Shown here: positions 43,943 to 47,882 of the stretch, piece after piece | Layout: every line of letters begins with the position of its first letter | How positions within the stretch are numbered: position 1 is the stretch's first letter | NCBI GenBank assembly: GCA_047967505.1 | Contig: CM106540.1 | DNA from: Dipteris shenzhenensis | Taxonomy: Eukaryota; Polypodiophyta; Polypodiopsida; Gleicheniales | Reading direction: 5' to 3' (one strand) | DNA: 64,000 nucleotides | The notes under the pieces: model-generated | Seen by the model: the letters and a program-made list of their open reading frames with translations, nothing else | Databases searched by the model: none | What the model was told of the DNA's origin: nothing | Program-made: the position numbers and the translations under genes

Positions 43943-45517
43943 GAAATATCGGGCATGGGAGAGAGTGGCGCTAGGGGTTGTAAAAAGATTACATGCTATG
44001 AGGGGGTGAAGAGAATTTGAGGCCTGTGGAGGAGGAGGGATGCATGGAGAGTGACTAGTAGACAGTGGGGGAATGAACTAATCAATGCTTGACCCCTCTA
44101 GTAACTTGATCAAAGAACAATTCGATTCTCTCTTTTTTCTCAACCAATTTTCATGGAAAATAAATCAAGGAGAACATTGATAGAAAGAGCGAATTCCCCT
44201 TAGAAGATATGCTAAGCATTGGTCTACAATGATTCGATCCTAGTAGCCAAATGTACTTTGGGAATCTCTTTGATGCCATGATCCACAATAGTTAATTCCA
44301 AAGTATATTCATGCAGAGAGAGGCCAAATAAGAGAGGGAGATAGGCGGGAAAGTGAGAGTATTGCACAAGGAAAAAGAAAAATGGAGCATGGTGGCATGG
44401 GGAGGGAAAGAGCGAGAGTATGAGGGGAGAGTGGAGAGATCATTGACACAATTTTGAGCTTCAAGTTGTAATTTTTTTTGTCTAAAGATAAACTATCAAC
44501 AAAGGATTGCAAGTTTATTTGGTGCTGAACGTCTTGCTAATGGGAGAGAAAGTTCCTTCTTCCCAATGCCAACATTGATGAAGAGGCCTTCCACGTGCAT
44601 AAGATTGGGGACATCATCCTTCATGTGAGCATAACGGCTGAATACTTCAATTGGGTGCGATGAGACTTGGCCTCCATTTTCGCAATAATGAAAGTCTATT
44701 ATCGTATGTATGAACCCCTTCTCCACATAAAAATGCACAAATGACACCAAAGAGAGTCTACTTTTTCAATTCTATATATTATCCCTTGGCATATGCACAA
44801 CCTATTCAATGCACACATGGGGCCATCAACATGGAGGGGTAGATACAAGGGAAGCTTTGCAACCTCAACCATGACCCATATGCCCTCCTATTCACATTAT
44901 TCATGATACATCATATTCCATACATTCAAATTAATCACAATAACGTTGGTCAATTTTGGCCTTCATAGTGGCTGTGCATGCATGTGCAGGTCTGCACACA
45001 TGTGTGTAATGTGCAAAACTTTTCGGTGGTTGACTAGTTTGCTTACAAAGACTTGACATGAAGCAATGGAGGAATTCATTTTTGTGGGTTTGGGGTGGAG
45101 GAAAGATAGGGGATAGGGGGGACAAGGTTACGTTGAATCCATGTTGCCTTCTAGTTTTTGGAGTAGAAATCATCTATCTTTGCCATCGTGTTAATAATTG
45201 AAGGTGTGTATTTGTTGATAATATTTTATTCCCTTCACGGACTCAGATAATGTGAAATGACAATACATGTTTTATTCTTATGCATGGTATGATTTTCTTA
45301 GTAAAATAGTACTTTATGTGGTGAATTTGATTGCTTGATTTGTTTGAATTGCTTTGGTTGAAGTCAAGGCTTCGAACTAATATTTTGATTTACCCTATTT
45401 TGCCTTTGCTTCATAATACTAACACATTGATTAAATGAAACAGGAAGGTTCGGCACAAAAACGTGGTACAATTTATTGGAGCTTGTACAAAAGCCTCTCA
45501 TTTTTGTATCGTTACAG
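5749..45517 (+). CDS. ACT-domain Raf-like protein kinase (STY8/17/46 group), internal part of a giant gene
   Basis: Six + strand exons join in phase to give an ACT domain and then the N-lobe of a protein kinase. The ACT part carries [17 protein letters not shown], a hallmark of the plant STY kinases. The kinase part has a glycine-rich loop ([11 protein letters not shown]), the catalytic lysine in VAIKVL, an alpha-C glutamate in EFSQEVFIM, and then [14 protein letters not shown]. In Arabidopsis this family phosphorylates chloroplast preproteins in the cytosol; that role is family knowledge, not seen here. All splice sites are GT-AG: 5818/5969, 6079/6314, 6364/22590, 22765/22848, 22955/45444, donor at 45518. 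The N-terminal exons lie before base 1. The catalytic-loop exons were not found up to 64000, so they lie further right. No stop or frameshift is seen in any exon, so the gene is probably active. Confidence 0.9.
5969..6079 (+). CDS. Kinase gene exon B: core of ACT domain
   Basis: 111 bp, exactly 37 codons, phase 0 at both ends. The acceptor is TATTTTGCAG and the donor GAG/GTCTGT. It reads [18 protein letters not shown] then [19 protein letters not shown]. It is the most conserved piece of the ACT domain in this kinase group, and the best single marker for identifying the gene. Confidence 0.93.
6314..6364 (+). CDS. Kinase gene exon C: helix after the ACT domain
   Basis: 51 bp, 17 codons, phase 0 at both ends, between acceptor GTGGTCAG and donor GAG/GTATGT. 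It reads [17 protein letters not shown], the acidic helix after the ACT domain. Its donor opens a 16.2 kb intron. The exon is short, but both flanking phases fit. Confidence 0.8.
6365..6874 (+). other. Start of 16.2 kb intron, no feature seen
   Basis: The sequence begins with the donor GTATGT and holds no coding or repeat signal I recognise. It runs up to a short tandem duplication. Confidence 0.5.
6875..7125. repeat. 126-bp tandem duplication
   Basis: Two units start at TGGCCAGAAA (6875 and 7001). Both contain TTTAATTGAGCATGA, CTCACGGGG and CTTCAGGGAGTGGGGGGAT, with only a few mismatches. No coding potential is evident. Confidence 0.85.
7126..7945. other. Intronic sequence, nothing recognised
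   Basis: AT-rich intron sequence with a short TATATA run near 7140. No motif, domain or repeat was recognised. Confidence 0.5.
7946..8243. repeat. Array of mini-hairpins with ~20-bp period
   Basis: At least nine short inverted repeats start at about 7958, 7978, 7998, 8017, 8037, 8084, 8104, 8125, 8190 and 8230. Examples are TTGACTACGGTCAA (7958, 8037), CTAACCTTGGTTAG (7998), CTTGGCTTAGGCCAAG (8017), CTTGGCTTTAGCCAAG (8104) and TTGACCCACGGTCAA (8190). The arms differ between units but stay complementary. TTGACY is the WRKY W-box core, so the array also holds many paired W-boxes. Confidence 0.8.
8560..8692 (+). repeat. LTR-like fragment with AATAAA and GGGCCCTAGTGC end
   Basis: GAAATAAAAATCC, then TTTTGGGGGGTCCA, then GGCCCTAGTGC closely match the block at 19930-19982 (GCAATAAAGACC, TTTGGGGGGGTCCA, GGCCCTAGTGCA). 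Two dispersed copies with a polyadenylation signal and a common end suggest the 3' part of an LTR. The mini-hairpin array upstream could be its U3. No partner LTR was found. Confidence 0.45.
8703..8760 (-). other. LINE-2A 3' terminal hairpin and TTTC tail
   Basis: In the element sense the stem AGACC-CATC-GGTTT (8751-8738) is followed by CTAATAAACTTGC and a (TTTC)n tail. It matches the ends of copies B, C and D, with one G-U pair in the stem. Confidence 0.7.
8905..8946. repeat. (CAT)n microsatellite
   Basis: About 14 CAT/ATC units, with one AAC interruption, inside the 3' UTR of LINE-2A. Confidence 0.9.
8960..12674 (-). pseudogene. LINE-2A ORF2: endonuclease-RT, heavily broken
   Basis: The endonuclease begins with an AVGKCNGTL-type start (near 12610); [10 protein letters not shown] (near 12200) is a damaged GDFNAR motif. 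The RT fingers lie at 11175-10825 ([20 protein letters not shown]), and motif A is [13 protein letters not shown]. Motif B is followed by [13 protein letters not shown] (near 10650), with TAG in place of its glutamine. Motif C is [12 protein letters not shown] (near 10560). The thumb follows (10277-9624, 217 residues open). A CX2C..HX4C zinc region ([16 protein letters not shown], near 9430) ends the frame. Several frame changes separate these pieces. Confidence 0.85.
12672..12677 (-). promoter_or_regulatory. UGA-CGG between LINE-2A ORF1 and ORF2 (possible readthrough stop)
   Basis: ORF1 ends ...DNGEL, then TGA CGG, then [17 protein letters not shown] without leaving the frame. Copy B has the same arrangement at 40766-40761. 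UGA followed by CGG is the known type II readthrough context of several plant RNA viruses. Confidence 0.6.
12675..13502 (-). pseudogene. LINE-2A ORF1: coiled coil plus RRM-like protein
   Basis: The N-terminal heptad-rich part (13502-13164) contains [18 protein letters not shown]. After a short break, [20 protein letters not shown] (13069 on) and [11 protein letters not shown] form what looks like the RNA-binding and C-terminal domains. The tail [17 protein letters not shown] is shared with copy B and with the + strand fragment at 19423. Coiled coil followed by an RNA-binding fold is the layout of L1 ORF1 proteins; the assignment is by layout only. The frame ends at TGA 12677-12675, and ORF2 continues in the same frame. 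Confidence 0.7.
13360..13466. repeat. (AG)n and G-run at 5' end of LINE-2A
   Basis: On the + strand, GAGAGAGAGAGA runs at about 13363-13385 and 13441-13456 flank a run of about 14 G (13389-13402). Similar (AG)n tracts sit at the 5' ends of copies C and D. Confidence 0.85.
13537..13550 (+). promoter_or_regulatory. Primer-binding-site-like sequence of a lost LTR element
   Basis: TGGTATCAGATCCC follows TTTGCA after one base. It matches the initiator-tRNA-Met primer site seen intact at 33304, 51663 and 56408. No LTR or gag could be recognised around it, so it is probably an orphan remnant. Confidence 0.5.
13551..14285. other. Unassigned, possible decayed LTR-element leader or gag
   Basis: Higher GC than the surrounding intron, with no long reading frame on either strand. 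It lies downstream of the primer-site remnant and may be a decayed internal region. No domain was recognised. Confidence 0.3.
14290..14475. repeat. 33-bp tandem repeat built of inverted repeats
   Basis: CAGCTTAACC-type unit starts fall at 14308, 14341, 14374, 14407 and 14440. Arms such as AACCA/TGGTT (14329-14341) and GTCTGGT/ACCAGAC (14400-14420) pair with each other. Because 33 is a multiple of three, the - strand stays open as an 11-residue repeat; I do not take that as a gene. Confidence 0.85.
14476..14510. repeat. (AAAAAG)n purine tract
   Basis: Imperfect AAAAAG units directly follow the 33-bp array. Confidence 0.8.
14520..15250 (-). other. Possible 3' LTR region of a - strand gypsy element
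   Basis: The - strand runs from a sequence with a gypsy-like 3' pol feel (CAATTTGAGGGCAAATTTC near 15270) into TGTAACAAAGGG at 15245. This could be an LTR start for the gag remnant at 16379-18169. No matching 5' LTR was found. Confidence 0.25.
15523..15925 (-). pseudogene. Coding-like - strand segment, not identified
   Basis: Two overlapping - strand frames (15759-15523, starting [17 protein letters not shown], and 15925-15695) look like remnants of one protein. They lie between a gypsy gag and a possible LTR, so gypsy pol is the likely source, but no motif shows it. Confidence 0.3.
15955..16198 (-). mobile_element. Short LINE-2-related element (S), ~245 bp
   Basis: The - strand 3' end carries AGACCCATTGGCCCC, then GAAGACTTTAATAAACTTTC and a TTTCTTC tail, as in LINE-2. 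The 5' end begins at a CTGATG repeat (16198-16175). The body contains no RT. It is either a 5'-truncated LINE-2 or a SINE using the same 3' end. The hairpin stem has two mismatches. Confidence 0.6.
16379..18169 (-). pseudogene. Ty3/gypsy gag remnant
   Basis: The N-terminal part (18169-17615) is polar and begins [12 protein letters not shown] at the second Met. In another frame comes a retrotransposon gag core: [19 protein letters not shown] (near 17300), [23 protein letters not shown] (near 17010) and [17 protein letters not shown] (16938 on). A zinc-knuckle relic, [17 protein letters not shown] (near 16620), has lost its second cysteine. Gag forms the virus-like particle of LTR elements. At least two frameshifts and a 97-bp duplication break it. 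Protease and RT do not follow in order. Confidence 0.75.
17424..17617. repeat. 97-bp tandem duplication in gypsy gag
   Basis: GACTGACCTATGATCAGCAG begins both units (17424 and 17521), and similarity continues for about 95 bp to GCACTCTTGGG. It arose after insertion, since it breaks the gag frame. Confidence 0.85.
18180..18957. other. Unassigned sequence between gypsy fragments
   Basis: Contains a short GTCAGAAACT duplication (18279-18300) and no reading frame worth keeping. It could be the leader or LTR of the - strand gypsy element. I see no primer site. Confidence 0.3.
18958..19347 (+). pseudogene. Ty3/gypsy protease-RT junction fragment
   Basis: The frame covers the segment between protease and RT of gypsy pol. 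[17 protein letters not shown] leads to [18 protein letters not shown], then [16 protein letters not shown] and [10 protein letters not shown]; this tract precedes RT motif 1 in chromovirus-type elements. It ends at TAA 19345, where RT should begin, and the following sequence is not RT. It lies in the opposite orientation to the gag remnant to its left, so it comes from a different insertion. Confidence 0.8.
19410..19735 (+). mobile_element. LINE-2-related fragment: ORF1 C-terminus joined to 3' tail (P)
   Basis: The + strand frame 19423-19662 has [20 protein letters not shown] and [17 protein letters not shown], homologous to the ORF1 C-termini at 12720-12900 and 40830-40990. Within 20 bp of its stop comes the LINE-2 3' end: AGACC-TTTT-GGTCT (19683-19696), GACGTTAATAGATTTTC and (TTTC)n. 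No ORF2 lies between them. Either ORF2 was deleted, or this is an ORF1-only derivative comparable to mammalian HAL1. Confidence 0.65.
19860..19990 (+). repeat. LTR-like fragment matching 8560-8692
   Basis: AATAAAGACC, TTTGGGGGGGTCCA and GGCCCTAGTGCA match the other copy in order and spacing. It probably marks the R/U5 end of an LTR family, with no internal region next to it. Confidence 0.45.
20005..20734. other. Unassigned intronic sequence
   Basis: Short - strand stretches (20040-20360) look weakly coding, but carry stops and no recognisable motif. Confidence 0.3.
20735..21045 (-). pseudogene. Coding-like fragment, not identified
   Basis: A - strand frame starting [16 protein letters not shown] reads through one TAG (20863) and stays open to about 20735, with [20 protein letters not shown] and [20 protein letters not shown]. 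The residue mix looks like a real protein rather than chance. I do not recognise it. It could be a captured host gene fragment or a transposase remnant. Confidence 0.35.
21046..21840. other. Unassigned intronic sequence
   Basis: AT-rich, no coding or repeat signal recognised. Confidence 0.5.
21841..21950. repeat. Array of mini-hairpins with ~27-bp period
   Basis: Inverted repeats TGGCCGGCCA (21841), TGGC/GCCA arms (21868-21882), GTCAGCCTGAC (21895) and CTGGTC/GACCAG (21923-21939) start 27, 27 and 28 bp apart. The region is locally GC-rich. Confidence 0.65.
21951..22589. other. End of 16.2 kb intron, no feature seen
   Basis: The last part leads to the acceptor TTTGTCACAG at 22589. No domain or repeat was recognised. 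Confidence 0.5.
22590..22765 (+). CDS. Kinase gene exon D: linker and glycine-rich loop
   Basis: 176 bp, starting in phase 0 after TTTGTCACAG and ending inside a codon at GATCT/GTAAGT. It encodes a serine-rich linker, then the sequence [19 protein letters not shown] and SFGDL, which is kinase subdomain I. An open frame continues upstream of the acceptor. The exon start is placed by phase and by the CACAG acceptor. Confidence 0.92.
22848..22955 (+). CDS. Kinase gene exon E: kinase subdomains I-III
   Basis: 108 bp between GTCACAG and donor ATGAG/GTACAT, 82 bp downstream of exon D. It reads [19 protein letters not shown] then [17 protein letters not shown], with the ATP-anchoring lysine and the alpha-C glutamate. 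It is followed by a 22.5 kb intron. Confidence 0.93.
23117..23783 (+). pseudogene. Penelope-like element reverse transcriptase fragment
   Basis: The frame reads [14 protein letters not shown], a TAA at 23211, then [18 protein letters not shown], the sequence block typical of Penelope-like RTs. LRHFIDDLF (near 23360) is their catalytic DD motif. Later come CVFLDLILS (near 23500), YDKHEQPEY, a [13 protein letters not shown] block, and [15 protein letters not shown] at the end. The frame is open for 187 residues after the one stop. No GIY-YIG endonuclease follows the RT within the next kilobase. The upstream RT fingers are missing or decayed. It lies 160 bp after kinase exon E. Confidence 0.82.
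24012..24047. repeat. (AG)n microsatellite
   Basis: About 17 AG units, downstream of the Penelope-like fragment. Confidence 0.95.
24188..24698. repeat. AT-rich (ATATAC)n palindromic tract inside a 44-bp direct repeat
   Basis: CGTCTTTAGAAAC followed by AGTATAGCTGCTTATGCTTG occurs at about 24190-24231 and again at 24657-24698. Between them lie TATATGTATATACATATAC-type repeats (24335-24470 and 24530-24650), plus a second duplication of CATATGGTGCGTTGCCCTAT (24314 and 24445). The tract is self-complementary and could form cruciforms. Confidence 0.85.
24700..25270. other. Unassigned intronic sequence
   Basis: Slightly higher GC than its surroundings. A loose internal repetition occurs at 24730-24880 (GTGTAGTAAAAGAAGGGCAC and GTGTAGGAGAAGTAAGGCAC). 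No gene seen. Confidence 0.4.
25276..25314. repeat. Alternating CG/CA tract (Z-DNA type)
   Basis: CACATGCGCGCGCACGCGCG followed by (CA)n alternates purine and pyrimidine over about 38 bp, a classic Z-DNA-forming pattern. Confidence 0.85.
25795..26187 (+). pseudogene. Ty3/gypsy integrase C-terminus with chromodomain-like end
   Basis: In several + strand frames I read [14 protein letters not shown], then [16 protein letters not shown], then [20 protein letters not shown] and IKW, and finally [15 protein letters not shown]. This is the order of the integrase tail and chromodomain in chromoviruses, where it directs integration. Stops and frameshifts are frequent. A purine tract AAAGGGGAGGAAA ends at 26187, just before the LTR. 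Confidence 0.7.
26188..26584 (+). repeat. 3' LTR start of the gypsy element
   Basis: TGTTATAACACCACTAATG follows the polypurine tract directly, as expected for a 3' LTR. Its right end is not seen, because LINE-1 copy 2 begins at 26585. Confidence 0.55.
26690..30886 (-). pseudogene. LINE-1 copy 2 ORF2: endonuclease-RT-zinc region, broken
   Basis: ATG at 30886 is followed after four codons by TGA where copy 1 has TGG, then by an 11-bp deletion. The endonuclease (30879-30391) has DILFIHEHK, but the GDFN motif is deleted; STSDHNPIV lies near 30300. The RT fingers and motif A are present ([16 protein letters not shown], near 29195), as is motif B with VRQVCPS (near 29010). Motif C is [10 protein letters not shown] (28887). 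Thumb pieces follow to 27456. A zinc region has [20 protein letters not shown] (near 27240), and the final piece ends at 26690. Frames change at least six times. Confidence 0.88.
30883..32362 (-). pseudogene. LINE-1 copy 2 ORF1: zinc-knuckle RNA-binding protein
   Basis: Starts at ATG 32362 ([14 protein letters not shown]) and stays open for 243 residues through the DUF4283-like domain and knuckle; the second Cys of CRICRT is kept as YRICRT, so the first one is lost. TGA at 31633-31631 replaces an Arg/CGA-type codon inside the PRPRQGGGT repeats. The same frame continues to about 31300, where a frameshift leads to the final [10 protein letters not shown] segment and the stop at 30883. Relative to copy 1, about 50 bp near the N-terminus are missing. 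Confidence 0.84.
32400..32810 (-). repeat. C/T-rich 5' UTR of LINE-1 copy 2
   Basis: On the + strand these are degenerate units of GGGGTAGAGGCGGGGGGTAG type. They occupy the same place as the purine block of copy 1 but use a different unit. Confidence 0.75.
33101..33301 (+). repeat. 5' LTR of young Copia
   Basis: Starts TGTTGGGGTTAAGG and ends CTTCCGCTTCA. It matches the 3' LTR except for two T/C changes. Confidence 0.95.
33304..33315 (+). promoter_or_regulatory. Primer binding site (initiator tRNA-Met)
   Basis: TGGTATCAGAGC lies two bases after the 5' LTR, the standard plant Copia primer site. Confidence 0.95.
33390..33560 (+). repeat. CGTACAACG repeats in the Copia leader
   Basis: About ten near-copies of CCGTACAACG or CCGTACG are packed into 170 bp, within larger imperfect units (GTGTGGCTTCGTCCGTACAA). 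No reading frame is implied. Confidence 0.85.
33674..35030 (+). pseudogene. Copia RT-RNase H, one stop and a frameshift
   Basis: 331 residues are open from 33674. They hold [37 protein letters not shown], the catalytic [10 protein letters not shown] (near 34180) and [17 protein letters not shown] at 34667 interrupts the boundary with RNase H, which continues with [19 protein letters not shown] (near 34810) and [10 protein letters not shown] later frameshift near 34970 breaks the final helix region. Integrase is missing upstream; the frame begins abruptly after the leader. RT and RNase H copy the element RNA into DNA inside its particle. Confidence 0.9.
35212..35223 (+). promoter_or_regulatory. 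Polypurine tract of young Copia
   Basis: AGGAGGGAGGT lies immediately before the 3' LTR. Confidence 0.85.
35224..35424 (+). repeat. 3' LTR of young Copia
   Basis: 201 bp, two differences from the 5' LTR. Confidence 0.95.
35425..35850. other. Intronic sequence between Copia and LINE-2B
   Basis: No gene or repeat recognised. Confidence 0.5.
35860..35905 (-). other. LINE-2B 3' hairpin, AATAAA and TTTC tail
   Basis: In the element sense the perfect stem AGACC-CATC-GGTCT is followed by TCCGAAGACTCTAATAAAA and four TTTC units. Confidence 0.75.
37591..37732. repeat. 71-bp tandem duplication in LINE-2B RT
   Basis: TGTGGACGACAAGAGTGCCA occurs at 37621 and again at 37692, within longer units containing GGAGCCCCTCGGG and CACGTCATATGC. 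It breaks the RT frame next to motif C. Confidence 0.9.
37945..39125. other. Unrelated 1.2 kb segment interrupting LINE-2B RT
   Basis: To its left the RT resumes at [16 protein letters not shown], and to its right it stops after the region matching [11 protein letters not shown] of copy A. About 390 bp of RT are missing. The segment has - strand pieces that look coding, such as [20 protein letters not shown] (near 38950) and [20 protein letters not shown] (38290 on). I recognise no family, and the ends show no clear target duplication. Confidence 0.5.
40761..40766 (-). promoter_or_regulatory. UGA-CGG between LINE-2B ORF1 and ORF2 (possible readthrough stop)
   Basis: ORF1 ends ...KEEGEL, then TGA CGG, then [18 protein letters not shown] in the same frame up to the endonuclease. 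The arrangement equals that of copy A at 12677-12672. Confidence 0.6.
40764..41932 (-). pseudogene. LINE-2B ORF1: coiled coil plus RRM-like protein
   Basis: The N-terminal part (41932-41678) ends in a charged helix ([13 protein letters not shown]) and is broken by stops near 41660. The long frame 41644-40940 begins with heptads ([19 protein letters not shown] and [15 protein letters not shown]). It continues with [35 protein letters not shown] and [10 protein letters not shown] frameshift leads to [18 protein letters not shown] and [16 protein letters not shown], then [21 protein letters not shown] there (copy A has CGA, a CpG-type change) precedes the final acidic tail. The layout suggests an RNA-binding trimeric ORF1 protein; that is inference. 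Confidence 0.72.
41899..41935 (-). repeat. Extra copy of a LINE-2 3' tail between copies B and C
   Basis: On the + strand, GAAGGCCTCACAGGCCTTTG followed by GGACAAAGTAC resembles GAGGCCTCACAGGCCTATGA plus GAGAAAGTAC in the tail of copy C (42062-42092). The hairpin arms AAGGCC/GGCCTT are kept. It may be a further truncated insertion. Confidence 0.5.
42027..43395 (-). mobile_element. LINE family 2, copy C, 5'-truncated
   Basis: Only the RT C-terminal part remains: [16 protein letters not shown] (near 42950), [16 protein letters not shown] (near 42870), and [20 protein letters not shown] (near 42730), as in copy A. The 3' end has the stem AGGCC-TGTGA-GGCCT (42078-42064) and a TTTC tail (42050-42030). 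It is truncated at about 43395, where (AG)n begins. Stops and frame changes are present. Confidence 0.8.
43391..43452. repeat. (AG)n followed by (GAA)n
   Basis: About 16 AG units and then about nine GAA units lie exactly between the 5' end of copy C and the 3' tail of copy D. Confidence 0.92.
43421..43893 (-). mobile_element. LINE family 2-like copy D: C-terminal zinc-finger fragment
   Basis: The - strand frame 43892-43566 (108 residues) reads [20 protein letters not shown] then [11 protein letters not shown], a CX2C..HX4C finger found at the C-terminus of LINE RTs. The 3' end carries AGGCC-GGTTTT-GGTCT (43486-43471), TAATATATTC and a (TTC)n tail. It is more diverged than copies A to C, and probably a sister subfamily. 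It is 5'-truncated at an (AG)n tract. Confidence 0.75.
43894..43938. repeat. (AG)n microsatellite at 5' end of copy D
   Basis: About 22 AG units next to the truncated 5' end of the LINE fragment. Confidence 0.95.
43940..45443. other. End of 22.5 kb kinase intron, nothing recognised
   Basis: Short frames occur on both strands without a recognisable motif. The segment ends with the acceptor AATGAAACAG. Confidence 0.5.
45444..45517 (+). CDS. Kinase gene exon F: kinase subdomain IV
   Basis: 74 bp between AATGAAACAG and donor ACAG/GTAGGT. Joined to exon E it reads [20 protein letters not shown] then CIVT, in the right phase and order. The next exon, expected to begin with EFM-type residues, was not found in the remaining 18.4 kb. 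Confidence 0.92.
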
Positions 45518-45759
45518 GTAGGTTGTATACACCTTTTATGAAATCTATATCTTTGGATGTCTTTAAAGACAGGCCTAGTGTTTGTATTGCCTTTGCTTAA
45601 GCCTATACAATCAATATGGACTTTAAGCCTTACACGTATTCGTTTGAACCTCCAGTCTTGTGGAAAGGCCTATGGTGAAACCATCTCTTGTTTTCGGGTG
45701 TGTTTGATTGCTATGTACAAGTAGTGCTCTAGTTTTGGCTCTAATCTACTGGTTGAATA
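45518..45759 (+). other. Start of the last, incomplete kinase intron
   Basis: Begins with donor GTAGGT. No other feature is seen before the Copia LTR. Confidence 0.6.
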
Positions 45760-45930
45760 TGAGAGTGCTCTCAACGGAAGCAAGAACGGAAGAGGGAGAG
45801 AGAGAAACAGAGAGCCACACAAGTTTTGGTGGGTGCAGAACCACCCTAATCTTCTTTTTCATTCATTTATATATGTGTTTGAGTATTGTACATAATCGGG
45901 GTAAAGGCACAATGACCTTTAACCCCCACA
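45760..45930 (-). repeat. 3' LTR of full-length Copia
   Basis: 171 bp. It differs from the 5' LTR by several substitutions, a GA indel and a changed stretch near 45890. Confidence 0.93.
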
Positions 45931-45945
45931 ACCTCCCACTTAAAG
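45931..45945 (-). promoter_or_regulatory. Polypurine tract of full-length Copia
   Basis: In the element sense TTTAAGTGGGAGGT directly precedes the 3' LTR start TGTGGGGG. Confidence 0.85.
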
Positions 45946-46174
45946 GACAATGTGCCTTTAAGGGAGAACAACCAGTGAGCATACCATCCAATGCCCATCA
46001 ATACACGACAATACTCAAACCGCTGACTAGGTAGACTCTTCATCAGCATATCTGCAGGGTTATCATCTGTATGAACCTTGACAAGCTCTATGCGCTTGTC
46101 CTCAAGTACCTCCCTGATGAAATGGTACCTGACCTCAATGTGTTTGGTCTTTGCATGAAAGACCGGATTCCATG

Positions 46175-47882
46175 CTAGTTGAATAGTTGCAATGTCGGTA
46201 CACTTGTATGAATCCCCAAATCTCCCACTAGCTGATCAAGCCATATAGCCTCCTTGCAACCCTCTGTGGCTGCAACATACTCAGCTTCTGAGGTAGACAA
46301 AGCAACACACTTCTGTGCGCGAGACATCCATGACACTGCACCACCTGTAAAGGTGAACACATAACCAGAAGTGGATCTCCTTGCATAGTCTGAATCTGTG
46401 TACCCAAGTACACGTATGTCTCCTCTACCAAAGCAGATGCACATCTCCTTGGTACCCTTCATGTACCTCATGATGCACTTAACTGCCTCCCAATGCCTCT
46501 TTCCTGGATTAGTCATATACCGGCTAACAACTCCCACTGCAAATGCAATGTCTGGTCTAGTAGCTATCATAGCATACATAAGACTCCCAACTGCTGATGC
46601 ATAAGGAACCTTGGCCATCTCCCAACCAAAGTACACGCATGTCTCCTCTACCAAAGCAGATGCACATGTCCTTGGTACCCTTCATGTACCTCATGATGCA
46701 CTTAACTGCCTCCCAATGCCTCTTTTCTGGATTAGCCATATACCGGCTAACAACTCTCACTGCAAATGCAACGTCTGGTCTAGTAGCTATCATAGCATAC
46801 ATAAGACTCCCAACCGCTGATGCATAAGGAACCTTGGCCATCATGGCCCTCTCCTCATCTGATTTGGGACTATCTGTATGACTCAGTTTCACATATGGAG
46901 GCAATGGAGTACTCATTGCCTTCCCCTCCTCCATATTGAAACGCTGCAATACTTTTGTAACATACTCCTTTTGTGAAAGCCAAAGGAGTTTCCTACTCCG
47001 ATCACGCGTGATGCGCATACCAAGAATATGACCTTCAAGTCCCAAATCCTTCATATCAAAGGCCTCATGCAACTTGGCCTTTAATGCAACTAGCTCATAA
47101 GTATTCTTGCTAGCCAATAGCATATCATCCACATATAGTGCAAGGATTATCAGGCTATTATCCTTAGCCCTTTTAGTGTAGAGGCAGTGATCAATTTCAC
47201 TCCTAAAAAAACCATGGGACCGAATGAAAGCATCAAACTTCTAATATCATTCTCTAGGCACTTGCTTAAGACCATAGAGAGTCTTCTTCAGCTTGCAAAC
47301 TAAATGCTCTTTGCCCTTTTCTTCAAAGCCTTCTGGCTGCACCATGTAAATTTCCTCATGTAGATCCCCATGCAAGAAAGCTGTCTTGACATCCATCTGC
47401 ATAAGCTCCATATCTTCTGCTGCCACTAGTCCAAGCATGCATCTAAGTGTGGTCATCTTCACAACTGGAGAGAATATCTCATCAAAGTCCACACCCTTCT
47501 CTTGCTTGAACCCTTTAGCGACTAAACGAGCCTTGTACCTAGGCACATCATCACCTGTGACCTTCCTCTTGTAGATCCATTTACATGGCAATGCTTTCTT
47601 TCCATGTGGCAAAGAAACCAAGTCCGAAGTCTTATTTTTCATAAGTGAACTCATCTCTGATTGCATAGCATACTCCCACTTGCGTTGATCCTCTCGCATC
47701 ATAGCCTCTCTGTAGCAAGAAGGATTCCTGCAATCAATAAGCATCACATAGTCTACCCTTGGAACAAACCTATCAGGCGGTCTAAACACTCTAGATGATC
47801 TTCTCGGGCATTTCAGCTTGCTGTCCCACCTGCATATTTGCCACATTTGGCTCATCATTTCCACCAATAGATAATCCATCAT
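46175..47882 (-). pseudogene. Copia RT-RNase H with internal duplication
   Basis: The RT begins with MQSEMSSLMKNKTSDLVSLP (near 47660). [37 protein letters not shown] and LYGLKQVPRE follow up to a stop at 47247. The catalytic LYVDDMLLAS lies near 47135, and VPYASAVGSLMYAMIATRPD near 46840. A 223-bp duplication repeats that last block at 46617. RNase H residues are YTDSDYA, LSTSEAEYVAATEG and LDQLVGDLG. The C-terminal end is cut at about 46175 by a frame change. Confidence 0.9.
46401..46846. repeat. 223-bp tandem duplication in Copia RT-RNase H
   Basis: CACGTATGTCTCCTCTACCA (46411) and CACGCATGTCTCCTCTACCA (46634) start equivalent stretches that both run to AAGGAACCTTGGCCATC. 223 is not a multiple of three, so the frame is lost. 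Confidence 0.92.
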
